The notes below the pieces were generated by a model that searched no databases, was not told where the DNA came from, and was given only the letters and a program-made list of their open reading frames with translations. From Boswellia sacra (taxonomy: Eukaryota; Streptophyta; Magnoliopsida; Sapindales; Burseraceae), in contig SNVD02010268.1 in assembly GCA_013180625.2 (NCBI GenBank), forward strand, positions 248,001 through 312,000: a stretch of DNA of 64,000 bases, read 5' to 3'. The position numbers and the translations under genes were made by a program. Positions 23,785-35,141 of this stretch are shown here, piece by piece. Every line of letters begins with the position of its first letter. The first letter of the stretch is position 1.

Positions 23785-25480
23785 TCTTGGGTAGAATAAC
23801 TGGTGTCACTGGAGTTGAAGTTTTAGCTGGTCTACACTGGTACTTGAAGCATTGGTGTGGTTCGCATATATCTTGGCAAAAAACTGATGGTGTACAAGTA
23901 TCTTCACTACCTAAATTAGGCTCTCTTTCGCGTGTCCAAGATGCTGGTGTTTTGGTACAGAGACCCACTCCTTGGAATTACTACCAGAATGCTGTTACAT
24001 CTAGCTGTATGCTTCAACTTGAAACTTTCTTTAATCGCCTAATCTACTTTAAGAGAACCTCTTATTTTTAATACCTATAGCTATAAATCTTTTGAAGTTT
24101 TGGTGTGATGAAATTAAAAGAACGTTATTTCGCTTGGAAGATTCCTTTGCTTGGTGGGACTGGGAAAGATGGGAGAAGGAAATTGATTGGATGGCACTCC
24201 AAGGCATCAATTTGCCATTGGCATTTACAGGGCAAGAGGCAATTTGGCAAAAAGTTTTCAAGGTGCATTTTCCTGTTTTTGTGATATCATATTCTTTGCT
24301 AAGCTTCAAATTTTCAGAGTTTGATATCTGAAAAACTCTGGAGTTGCTTGTCTTTCTTTCTTGTGGAGAAAAATTTGCTACCAAAGTGGTGATTGTGGTA
24401 ACAGTGTGTAGATCTGTGCTAACTAGAAACCCTTTTCATCTACTAGTGCATGTCCTGGAATTTGTTCCGGGACTTCTGCCCATCAGGTGGGACAGGAGGT
24501 CTCAATGGTTGCCATCAATGTTGTTGCTTTTGTTTTTTGTGCTTTGAATTTATGGGAATTATATGCATCCAAAATGACTTAGTATTATTTTTCACTTTTC
24601 TACCTCTACTTGAAACTCTCCTAAATAGCGTATTAATATTGTGTATCAGAGAAACTAACAGAATATTGGAAAATAAAATAAGTTTTGTTCTCTAAACCAG
24701 TGGTTATATTGTGACATCAGTAACTCTCAATAAGTTGTGTACTTAGACTTTTGGGCTTTGTTGTCTTCTACTTGCAATTTTTCATTCTTCATTGCCATTC
24801 CCTACCACAAATACTAGTTGGTGTCATTTTATCTTTGTTTAATTCTTTTATGGTAATACATGAAAAAATTTAGTTTAAAATAAACCCTTGTTCTTTCAAA
24901 AGCTAAAACTTCTGTTTTACTGATCTACAATTTAATCTTCAGTAGAAGTTTAATATAAGCAGTTCAGATTTGGATGACTTCTTTGGTGGCCCAGCGTTTC
25001 TAGCATGGTCACGTATGGCAAATTTGCACAGGTAAGCTTGTAGAGCTTCCAAACAAATGCTTTTGATCTTTTACTTAAAAAAAGAAATGGTCTTTTAGTT
25101 CTTTGCAGACAGGGAAAAAAAATTGAAAGGCCATATCTTTATTTGTCAATTTATTGTTGCAATATTTTACAAGCTTTTAAAAACTTGGTTAATGATCCTA
25201 AATGGTTCAATGAATAATTTCCCATTTCCATTGATGGAACCTTCCAATCACTTGAATTTGCTGATTCTTGTATTCTTTGACTAAGATTGTTCTTCTTATG
25301 AGCTTTATTGTAATTTATGGAACAAGAAGCCATATTATTTTGATTTTTAATTTGCTTTGTCTTAGTTGGGGTGGACCACTACCACAAAGTTGGTTTGATC
25401 AACAATTAGTCCTCCAAAGGAAAATTCTTGCCAGAATGAAGATTGTTCCATATTTTAGCAACTCTAGACTAGTCAGGAGT
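23785..25480 (+). pseudogene. NAGLU-like: Captured fragment of alpha-N-acetylglucosaminidase (NAGLU) gene
   Basis: Four exons with introns. 23790-24007 reads ITGVTGVEVLAGLHWYLKHW, HISWQKTDG and RPTPWNYYQNAVTSS. 24140-24262 reads [20 protein letters not shown] then [16 protein letters not shown]. 24963-25031 reads LDDFFGGPAFLAWSRMANLH. 25366 to about 25480 reads WGGPLPQSWFDQQLVLQRKI. The order and spacing match plant NAGLU (GH89), which removes terminal N-acetylglucosamine in the vacuole/secretory system and has a role in reproduction in Arabidopsis. Neither end of the gene is present. The last exon drifts from the family after ARM and ends in stops. Confidence 0.93.
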
Positions 25481-25813
25481 TTTTTCATTATATTGTTTTT
25501 GTTAGTTCCACTTTTCTAAGTTTGAATTTCTTACAACAACTTCTGTGGTTGTTGGCTCCAACTCAGTTTGGAGACGTAAATTTCAGATGAAATTGATGTC
25601 ATCTTCTAGTCAGTTCTTAAAAGTGCTACTTTTTTGGTTGATGATATATGTGCTGCTTGCCTAATGAAATCATGTGATGGAAAGAAATCATTCTTCTTCA
25701 ATCAGAAGTCTTGGCTGAGTGTTTTTTTTTTTCTCTTTTTCTTTGTAATATATGAAGGAATTATCATTTGTTGTCAAGATATTAAAATTTGTATGAATAT
25801 TTATAAGCAGCAG

Positions 25814-25854
<41 letters not shown>

Positions 25855-26195
25855 GCTTTCACACTTGTGATTGCACCTTTGTACTCTCTTCTTTATTCGT
25901 TGCTGCTTAGTTTATAAATATGGATGTTTATCATCTTGTGAGGTGGGGATGTTCAATGTAATTCCTTCAGGATCAATGATTTTATGCGTCTGCGGTTTCT
26001 TGATTGTATGATTCTTTATTTGTTGGATAAAATTCTTTGTGACAGTGTATCTTACTCTATTTGTCTCGATACTAATGTGCTGTAAAATTTTATGCCTTTT
26101 TTCCCCCCTTTAGGGGTTAGCATTATAAAAGTTTAAGTACCGTACTGAATGCTAAAATCTTTCAAAGTTGATTTATATATCTTCAAATTGCAGGT
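25481..26195 (+). other. Intergenic-like sequence with a CT microsatellite
   Basis: No exon recognised. It includes the CT run at 25814-25851 and a T-rich stretch at 25720-25745. Confidence 0.55.
25814..25851. repeat. CT dinucleotide microsatellite
   Basis: About 19 uninterrupted CT units. Confidence 0.95.
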
Positions 26196-26345
26196 GACGA
26201 TGGAGAAATTGCAACAAGTAATATGCTTCTTGGAATCTGGTCTGAAATGGATTCAGCTGGTCACAAGATAATGGCTGCCCTTGGCTTCAACGATGACAAA
26301 GCCAAAGAACTGGAATCATTTGCTAAGTATTGGATCGGTGATGCA
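26196..26345 (+). pseudogene. Captured exon of an unidentified gene
   Basis: After a CAG acceptor (AAATTGCAG, ending about 26193) a frame stays open: GDDGEIATSNMLLGIWSEMD then SAGHKIMAALGFNDDKAKEL. The composition and the well-formed acceptor indicate a genuine captured exon. I do not recognise the family. Confidence 0.45.
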
Positions 26346-28470
26346 ATTCTGGCTTTTTGATTGAGATTTCTTGTACTTCTGCATGCATCCTCAAAGCTTT
26401 TAGGATATAAAAAATAGTTGCAAATTCCTCATTGACATTGTGAATCTGTATGGGAGTTGTTCTCCAATAGGTTACATTTTAGTTCATGCACCTTTAGTTC
26501 ACATTAATATGAGGCATCAATTACTTGATCTCTCACATGCAAGCATTACTAAGTGTGAGGTAGATCCTCAAGTTAGGGTGTTTTGCAGTTGCTGTTTTTG
26601 TGTGGAACCTCTCACTTGTGGTGGTACTGATGTTGCTCGTAAGCTTATAAGAATTAGATTTATTACTCTGTTTTTGACCCTTGGTCTTTGCTCTTTAGGT
26701 AACTATAATACAGCAAAATTAGTTCAACTTAAAAACTAACTGTAATACTTCTTTTGTAGGCCACAGAAAGTTCAACCTTTGCTAAAGACTATTCAACCAA
26801 AATTAGTTCTGGTATCTGTCCAACTTGTTTATTCATATACTTGTTTAACATCTTTATCACACATTGATTTATGCTTATTGAAATTAATATCAGTTGGGAA
26901 ACATATAACAATACTAGTCTTGAAAATTCACTTAAAACGCCTCTTTTGGGTGCCTGGGTGTTTATTATATGCTTCTTGCTGTGTCTTTCATACTATCCTA
27001 TTTGTATGTATGTATGTATCTATCTATCTATCTAAAAGAGAAAGATAAGAAAAATAAAAATCAATGCTGACAAAGGGTTGCTGGAATTGAGTGTTAGAAT
27101 TGAAATTAATATCAGTTGGAATCGAGTCTTTCACACTATCCTATTTCTTGCTGAGTTTTGGAGATTTTCAAGTCTAGAGACTGGAGTCTTAGTTCTTCAC
27201 CATGACGAGGTTAGTAGCCGAAAATATTGAATTGCAATTTCTTTGTTCTGCTTGCTGCATTCAGAGCTTTTAATTGATCTCTCCTAGGTAAAATTTCAGG
27301 TGCACTTCTTTTTTTTAATTTTTTTATTTTCAATATCACCAGGATGGGAAATTACCATGATAGCAAGTTTTTAAGCTTTTGTAAGATATTTTTGAAATTG
27401 GTTACAAATTCAGATTTTCCAAAAAGATAAAAATAAATGGACATTATTGGATTATGTTTCACATAGCTTAATCTCTATTTACTACTTGATCCATGCCTTC
27501 ATTTTTCTAGTCAAAACTATGTTGGTCTGCCTCACTCCTTATAATATTTAATAATTTTATATATCTCATAGAAAGTTCTTCAACGCTAAGGTTCATCGTG
27601 TAATTTCTTTTGGCAACGTATGGCTCTTTTGGGTCGTATGCAGTACGCAGAACTCAAACCAGTGCCATGCTTGACTTACTCAGATGCCCAAACATTAAGA
27701 GAAACTTGTGCCACACCAATCCTTAAACAGTTATTTTCATCAGTCTTCCTCATGTCTCCATTTGTGTGTATAACCTTGGCTAATAATCCTTAATCTTGGT
27801 TAGTTTTACCAGCGACCTCAAGGTCCTTAACAAGATGTACTCCTTTTGTTTTAGTGGATGATATTTATATCCTTTCTGATCCTGTTATGATTTGCCTGTT
27901 CTTGATTATCCTCTCCACTTTCCTTTGACAATGGTGGTTGTCAGCTTTTTATAATCTGCTAATTACAACCCTCTTTGACCTGGTTTCTGGTCATGGAAAA
28001 TTTGGAACTTTAAATGTTGTAATGAAATTCAATGTCTCCATTCCTAAATCAAGAATAAAGATAAAGGAGAATGCCCTATTCCTTCCTTGTGAAGATTTTA
28101 ACATCAAATAATTTAGGGTTTATAGTCATTTGGGTTGACTAAAGCTGACTTTGCAGGGATGTAACCAGATACTTATTTTTGGATTGGCTAAACTAACTTT
28201 TTCCTATAACGCTTGTTAATAAATATTAAATATAATTTTTTAGGGGAACCTTGAGAAAATAATTCTGCTAATCTGTAAGAAAAGAAACATTTTTCAGGGG
28301 ACATCATGAGTTTCCTTAAAATTCATGTTCTTAATTTAGACCAAAGATCAAGGTTCTCAATTTAAGGGTTATATGAAGATTTGACTTTGGGCAAGGTTTG
28401 TGATTTTTTTTTTTTTTTTTGTGATTTAATAAGATCTGGAGCTAAATGTAGCTAATGACACTCATATATA
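26346..28470 (+). other. Interior of the CACTA element without a recognised exon
   Basis: Contains a 99-codon frame (26440-26739) and an 89-codon frame (26779-27048), neither resembling a known family, and tetranucleotide runs near 27003-27032. Some of this may be intron DNA of the flanking captured genes. Confidence 0.5.
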
Positions 28471-28477
28471 AAGATAG

Positions 28478-29392
28478 CTCACATATTATGATCCTGTGAA
28501 AAATTTTGATAGGTCAAAGGTGAAGGGTGTGGTTGCAAAACTCATCAAAGTAAAAGATAGCTCCACCATGACTGCCTTAGAGGTCGGTAATGAGCATCCT
28601 ACTGTTGGTTTTATAACTAAAGATTCAGATCTCCATTCCGCACAGTTAGCAACTTTTTTGTTTCTTGTCAAAAATAAAAAATAAAAACTCCACTCTTCAC
28701 AATGAAATCGATTGCAGGTGACTGCTGGTGGAAAATTATTTAATGTTATTGTAGACACTAAAAATATTGGAAAACAATTGCTTCAAAATGGTGATCTTCG
28801 GAGGAGAGTAACAACTATACCTTTAAATAAAATTCAATCCAATATTGTTCATCCTAGAGTTCAGCAGGTTGCTTTTAGAGTGGTTAGTCAATGCTTTGAC
28901 CTTTCCCATGATTGAGAGTTACAAAGCCTATTCTACCTTCCATGTCTGAATTTTACCCTTGGTTATGCAGGTTGGCAAGGAAAATGCAGAACTTGCACTT
29001 TCTCTGGTTGGTTATGATGATGAATTGAAGGTATGCTTCCTTATACTTGTTTATCTTTTTAAACCCAATTACCTCATGCTTCATGATATCTACTGCTGAA
29101 GATATGGTTCTATTTTTTGGGTTATTTTGGTCAATTTTGTAGCAAGACCTGCAAAGCTTTTTGTTTCCTGACTGAACATTTAACATTTGAGGTCCAGAAC
29201 TTTAAAGCTTAATGTGGAAATTATTGTTGTTTCATTGTATGGTGATAAATGGATGAGTTGAACCATAATAGTTTTGCATTTAGATTTTGGATTATTAGAA
29301 TGTAAATACTGATAGTTCATATTCTGTCTTTCACCTATTTTTTGTCTGTCTGAAAGTTGATTCATCTTGCAGAGTGCTATGGAATGTGTTTT
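28478..29392 (+). pseudogene. SMC2-like: Captured fragment of SMC2 (condensin) gene, hinge region
   Basis: Four exons. About 28478-28583 gives [20 protein letters not shown] then STMTALE. 28718-28882 gives VTAGGKLFNVIVDTKNIGKQ then LLQNGDLRRRVTTIPLNKIQ. 28971-29030 gives VGKENAELALSLVGYDDELK. A fourth starts after AG at 29372 (SAMECVF) and is cut off after about 20 bp by the subterminal repeats. This is the hinge of plant SMC2, the condensin ATPase, where SMC2 and SMC4 dimerise. Only hinge exons are present. It is the last fragment in the cargo, directly against the CACTA terminus. Confidence 0.92.
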
Positions 29393-29429
29393 TGTCTGTT
29401 GAGTTTTATGTACTTTTTTAAAATAAAAA

Positions 29430-30120
29430 AATATATAATACGTGTCAGGATGAGACCATCCTGCTACGTATTATATATTTTTAAAAGGTTTGTGTCGGCC
29501 AAAAACCAACACATAAACGTTTACCAAAAAAGGAATATGTGTCATTGAAGAAACGAAGTATGTGTCGGCCAGAGAATGACACATACAAAATTTTTTGAAT
29601 TTTTAGTGTCGGCTAAAAACTGACACATATATGTTCACCAAAAAACGGAATATGTGTCACTTAGTGAATGAAATATGTGTCGGCCATCGAATGACACGTA
29701 TAAAATTTTTTAAATTTTAGTGTTGGCCAATAACCGACACATAGATTGCAGAATATGTGTCATTTAGTGAAGGTTTATGTGTCGTTCAGTGTATGACACA
29801 TATGATTCAGGAGTCATATGTGTCGGTCATAGTTTGACACGCCAGTGTCGTTCTCTGACCGACACGTAATATGTGTCGGTCACGGAATGATACGGGTATG
29901 TCGTTTTTTGACCGACACTAAATATGTGTCGTTCAAAAACTGACACATATTTGGTAAAATCCGTTACTAAGTGACACATATTTGTTAATACATGTCTGTT
30001 TTTGAACGACACATTCTTGTGTCGGTTTGACCAAGTGACACGTATAGAATACGTGTCAGGGCCATACGTGTCGCGCAAAAATCGACATGTATTTAGATAT
30101 GTGTCAGTTCTCGGCTGACA
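29430..30120. repeat. Right subterminal repeat field of the CACTA element
   Basis: Dozens of short copies, in both orientations, of a motif around GTGTCGGTC / TGACACATA, spaced every 20-40 bp up to the right terminus. Neighbouring opposite copies can pair as small hairpins. Subterminal repeats of this layout are the transposition-protein binding sites of En/Spm-type elements. Open frames here (for example 30147-29827 on the reverse strand) come from the repeats. Confidence 0.9.
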
Positions 30121-30144
30121 CAAAAACCCTTTTTTGTTGTAGTG

Positions 30145-30147
30145 CAT
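30145..30147. other. Right target-site duplication (CAT) of the CACTA element
   Basis: CAT directly after TTGTTGTAGTG. Beyond it the sequence resumes identity with the right arm (CCAAACTTTTTACCC). Confidence 0.93.
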
Positions 30148-30565
30148 CCAAACTTTTTACCCTTTCGTCCCTGTGTAAGCCATCTTTTTGTTGACTCTGC
30201 TTATGATTTGTAAGTTTTGAAACATATTTTGATTCTTGTAAGAAAAGAACTTTTGTTTTGTTTCGTTTTAATTTAGTACTTTCAGCAGTTCCAAAACTTG
30301 ATTGAGTTTTGTAACTTGTACTTATCATGGCACTTCTTGAATTTAATTTTTTTTTCCCTTCTATTATGTATTTAATTCTGATTGTATTAATATGAAGATA
30401 AGTTTTGCTTCTTTTATAATGATTAGGAATTTGGGAGTTCTAAGTTATCCTTTTTGGCATTTTATTTCTTTCATTTATTTTTTTTTAATTGGAGTGATGA
30501 ATTGCCCTAATGTCTATGGTAAAATGGTTGAACTTTTTGAGTTGTTTTAAAGTGATTGAGGACTT
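30148..30565. other. Continuation of the left arm after the CACTA element
   Basis: Matches about 47400-47845 of the right arm. T-rich, no gene recognised. Confidence 0.6.
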
Positions 30566-31605
30566 AGGTGGTGTTTGAACTAAATCAAAATTCTTTTTCA
30601 TTCAAATAACTAATGTTATATTTTTTACAATCTATTAAAAATAAAATAGTTAATAAAATTAAACTGAAATTCTTTTTCTTTAAATAGTTAATATTATATT
30701 TGTTACAATCTTTTAAAAAATTATTCTTTTATTAAATTTAATAATTCAAGTTATTATTAAACCATATAATTTGTTCTCCCTAAGATATTTTAATTGATTA
30801 ATTAGATATTTTAAAAATAATTTAATTTTTACGTTAAAATTTGAATTTCAAATGCAGGTAAGTAATATTATATTACTTAAACATTTTATCTAAAACAAAA
30901 GTAAAAAATTTTGAAAATTGGGTTACTGAAGCCGCCATTTCCTCCGCCGTCGTCTGCCGTCAGTGTCGCGCATTTTTGAAACTGAATACATGGTCATGAT
31001 TGGATCTGACTGATCTATAAGGCGGTCAAGTTAGTTCTTAACAAAATGATGGCATTTCGTAGTAAAAGGTCCAAAAAATTCAGTGGCCAGATGTTTCTCG
31101 GCCTTTAACGGACAAATGATGTCTTTTTTTGCAAAAGCAATACTATAGCCTTGTAGAGAGAGTAGAGGCGGTCATGATAGTACCAGCGGTGTCACTAGAT
31201 GTGCAACTCCAGTGATGATTGGTGACGGCCAGCCAGTAGAAATGACGAACGTTGATGACTTCTTTGGCTGGTTTACAGAATTTATAATAAATGAAATAAA
31301 ATATTCAATATTAATATATTTATTTTTTAATATTATATATTTTTAATTAATTACATAATTTTTATTAATTGAATGTAAAGGGTATTTGTGAAATAAAAAA
31401 TTGTCACAAGAGGGCAGTCTAGATATTTCAAACTTTTTAGACATTTTGAAGAAAAAAAAGTGATAAATTTTCACTTTTTATATTCAATAAATTTTATCTG
31501 AAAATAAGTGATTAGATGGGAAAATAAACATCCAAAATTTTGTAAGCCTCCTAAATTTGAATGGATTTAGATAGAAGTGGTCAATCAAACGGGCCCTAAG
31601 TATGT
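30566..31605. mobile_element. Possible hAT-like MITE, internally deleted (left copy)
   Basis: The right edge (31585-31603) is CAATCAAACGGGCCCTAAG, the inverse of the CTTAGGGCCCGTTTG start common in hAT-type MITEs. At the left edge TTAGGTGGTGTTTGAAC is a related end. Compared with the right-arm copy (46187-47415), about 185 bp near this left edge is missing. A GC-richer block at 30930-31280 looks like a second element nested inside. No target duplication was confirmed. Confidence 0.4.
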
Positions 31606-32844
31606 CATGAAGACCAAAATCATTGAAGCAAAAAATTAAAGTCATGGATAATGAATTACTAATGGAATGATAGTTTTGTGTGCGTTGAAATGGAAGAAAT
31701 CTTTTGCATCTTGGTTTTCGAATGACTAAATTTGTAATTGCGCAGATCTTTTAAATGTTACATGATGAAAGCTACTTTTAATGGCTGTGTATATTAATTT
31801 TTTATTTAATGATAAATATTTACTTTTATATAGTACATTTATTCAAATTTAATTGTTATTGTTTTCTGACAATTGATGGATAAAGTATCAAAAATATTGA
31901 ATAATTATCCTTTTATCGTTACAATTTAGATGAGATTTAAATTGGAAAACAATCATAATATGTACAAAAACAATTTTTTTTTACGGCATTTGCCCTTGGT
32001 AAGTTTGTGTTTTGATGATGTAATTTTATTTTTGAAAAAAAAAAGCCATAAGAAAAAAGATTCATTTTCAAACCCTCTGTGAAGAATTATTTTCGAGGAT
32101 TTAATTTCTTTTGTCCAACAAGTACTCCAACACTCAAAAAAAAAAAAAACTTTTCGACAGCAAAGATAAATTTTTTCGATGGTAAGTTTCCCTCGGTAAA
32201 AATCATATTTTCGACGATCGGTCACAAAAAGATTTTTTGCATCATCCATAATAGTGAGGGCAGCCGACAGAGATTTGTCATCGAAAAATGGTATTTTTGA
32301 GGGTATTGTGTCATTTTCGACAGGATTTCACCCTTGCTAATAGGTGTTTTTAAGATTTTTTTAATGAATAATGTTTTTTGGTATTTCATCAATTTAAATA
32401 TAAAAGAAATTCATTTTAGTACTTTTTTTAATATTTGGGATGAATTTTATTTTTACTTTGGTGCCATTCTTCTCAAAGTATATTTCATTTTTTATATCAC
32501 AATTTTGGTTGAGTTAAATATTAGGAGATATAAAATAAATAAATATGCTAGTGGAACTGTCTCACATTTGAAGTTTTTATGTAAAATTTTATAACCCATT
32601 AATGTAAATTAGGAAAAAAATGATGAGCAGTTTTATTCTAATTATATTACTTCATTCATTTTAAATTTTATTCGTTGTCCTATAGTGGATAGAAATGTTT
32701 CATGAATTAAACATTTTTTTGGATTAAAATTATGAGAAAAAAAGGTTATGAAAATTTACAAGGATTCTGACTGCAATATATATATATATACACACATGCA
32801 CACACACACACAAAATGGATAAAGCTTGATTTTCCTTTTCTTTT
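31606..32844. other. AT-rich arm sequence, nothing firmly recognised
   Basis: Contains short CCCTTGG / CCCTCGG-type motifs near 31990-32335 that recall a small MITE, and a TA/CA microsatellite at 32777-32812. The mirror is about 44920-46180. Confidence 0.45.
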
Positions 32845-33493
32845 TGTTAAGTTTGTCACTTTTCTAAAAGCTTAAGCTTGTAGATGTGAGTTTAACATCA
32901 ATACTTTAAGCCCTTTGATATTTAGAAAGCTTAAGCTTGTAGATGTGGGTTTAACATCAATACTTTAAGCGCTCTAATATTCCTCCTCACGTGCAAGGGC
33001 CCCGTGCACTTGTTACGCGGACCAGATTGCTACGTAGACCGAATCAAACCTCACATGCCTCAGCGGGTCTTATAAGTGGGTCAAACAACAACGCTTTTCA
33101 ATTAATTTTTAAATAACACGGAGGGGATTTGAATCTGCGACTGTTAGGTCATTATGGCTCTGATACCATATTAAGTTTACCACTTTTTTAAAAGCTTAAG
33201 TTTGTAGATGTGGGCTTAACATCAATACTTTAAGCCCTCTAATATGCCTCCTCACGTGCAAGGGGCCCGTGCACTTACTGCATGGACCATGTCAAACCTC
33301 ACATGCCTCAGCGGGTCTTACAAGTGGGCCAAACAACAACACTTTTTAATTAATTTTTAAATAACACGGAGGGGATTCGAACCTACGACCGCTAGGCCAT
33401 TATGGCTTTGATACCATATTAAGTTTGTCACTTTTCTAAAAGCTTAAGCTTGTAGATGTGAGCCTAATATCAATACTTTAAGCCCTCTAATAC
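32845..33493 (-). mobile_element. TRIM-like LTR array (left arm)
   Basis: Three LTR-like units of about 75-85 bp (in element sense ATTAGAGGGCTTAAAGTATT...AAGTGGCAAACTTAA) alternate with about 190-bp internal segments. Each internal segment begins with TATGGTATCAGAGCC, complementary to the 3' end of initiator tRNA-Met, and ends with a purine-rich CACGTGAGG(GG)A tract. This LTR-PBS-internal-PPT-LTR layout in miniature is that of TRIM elements, which often form tandem arrays sharing LTRs. It has no coding capacity. Confidence 0.7.
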
Positions 33494-34206
33494 TTTTCCT
33501 CCAATGCTGGCTGATATTTGAAGCTTGGAAACAGCTGTCTGACCATTGTGCGGCTCTCATCTTCGATTTTAAGAACCCTTTTGGCTTCCATGGAAGAAAA
33601 ATCAATCTTTAGGTGAAGACCTGTCATGTAGTGGAAGCCTTTGGTTTAGCTTGATGATCTTTGAAATATTAAATCTACTAGTACTTCCTAACTTTGCAGA
33701 GTTTATTTTTCCCGTCTAAACAATAGGAAATCAGATCATCTGAAATGCTTATTTAGTAGAGTCTCAAATCATGAATTTTATTACACAGTGGTGTTTCATT
33801 TTATTTGTTGACATCACCTTTAGTCTCAACTGCATCAACTTTAGCGATCTTTACATAGTAGTAAAAGAAGTATATCTTCCTAACTAGTATTTGATGCTTT
33901 CAAGGAAATATTTAAGGATCAATCTAAGCGAACCCAGGAATAGACACAATCACAAAATTTTAATAAGCTTCACTCCAATTAGAAAAATTGTCCATAGATA
34001 TTATATTCTAGCCAGAAATTGTAGATTGATTGATCCTTTGCAACGAGGACATTGGAGATTAGATAAACAAATTTTATAAATATCAAATGTAATATCCAGC
34101 CCAAGCTAACCGCGTATAAATTGTCAACTTTGTGTTTCTTAGTGTGGAATAATCCAAACCCTAATTATAAACAAATTAAAATCTCATAAATTGTCCACTA
34201 TGTTAT
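33494..34206. other. Arm sequence without a recognised gene
   Basis: The 62-codon frame at 33891-34079 is conserved with the right arm only because the DNA is duplicated; no family is recognised. The mirror is 43523-44236. Confidence 0.5.
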
Positions 34207-34434
34207 TTACCATGAAAGCAAAACCTTGACTGGCCCAAGAGTTGGCAAAGCGACTCCAGCGAGCGCAACTAGGCCATGTTGATCACCAACAAATCTGATA
34301 GAAATTAACCAAGGTGATAGCATAATATGAAATGTCAGTAACAATCTATGTAGTGAAAACAAAGCTTCAATCTTGGCTTCTTTCACGTCCAAAACTTTCC
34401 TCCTTCCAACTTGATCCCTCGCTGGTTTCTTCAC
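34207..34434 (-). pseudogene. MATE transporter exon-1 relic (left arm)
   Basis: The frame reads RRKVLDVKEAKIEALFSLHR, LLTFHIMLSPWLISIRFVGD and LVALAGVALPTLGPVKVL. This parallels exon 1 of the MATE pseudogene next door (KKVLDVKEVKKQALFALPMI, FVGHIGHLQFVAATLANSW) with many changes, so it is the first exon of a second, tandem MATE copy whose remaining exons are gone. It lies about 700 bp downstream of the MATE stop, on the same strand. Its counterpart is 43295-43522. Confidence 0.75.
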
Positions 34435-35141
34435 CAGCCTCTAACAAGAGTGTCAGTATGGCACCATCTGAACTTTTGTTTTCTTAATATTTTTACCTCG
34501 TCCTATAAATGTAATCCTTATATTTATAATTCTTAATGGATATGATGAAGACGTGAATTAACCTTTGCATATCTTTTGAACTGATTGAAATCAATTTCAA
34601 GTCATTAATTAGTCAGAAGTTGACGGGTGTATGTTTGTATTTTTGGAGTTTTTGTTTTTAAAATTTGAAAAGAATAGTAGTTGGTTTTAAATTTTTTTTA
34701 ATTTTAAAAATAATATGTGGTTGATATTAATTTAAATGCATTGAAAAATATGCGTTTTCATGAAACAGTTTTTAGAGTTTGTAATTAAACACAACCGATC
34801 CATATCTATCATATATATATTATTATTTAAGGTAGAAGATAATCATCGAACCATCTTTCTAGCTTACAATTCAATAGATTAATAGTTTATACACAATCCT
34901 TAAACAGCATTGCTTGGAATATAGCAATGTCTAAATTTCATTTCTATGTATCCCCACAAATTTGTTCCACAAACAACTTATCGGCCTACACAAACTTGAA
35001 AATTTGATTGTAGAGAAATGTACATACATGGCCAAGAAAAGTAGTAGTGACCACATAATGAAAATGAAGCTGCAACTGAAACTTTCTTGAAAACAAGGGA
35101 TGTCGACCCATGAACTAAAGCAAACACAATTCCAAGGCTGA

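Noticed and set aside
23756..24384. Reverse-strand ORFs over the NAGLU fragment
   Set aside because: Antisense shadows of the NAGLU exons at 23790-24262.
29430..30120. CRISPR-like array
   Set aside because: Repeats are short, variable and in both orientations in a plant genome; they are transposon subterminal repeats.
29827..30147. Protein-coding ORF of 106 codons on the reverse strand
   Set aside because: It is made entirely of the CACTA subterminal repeats.
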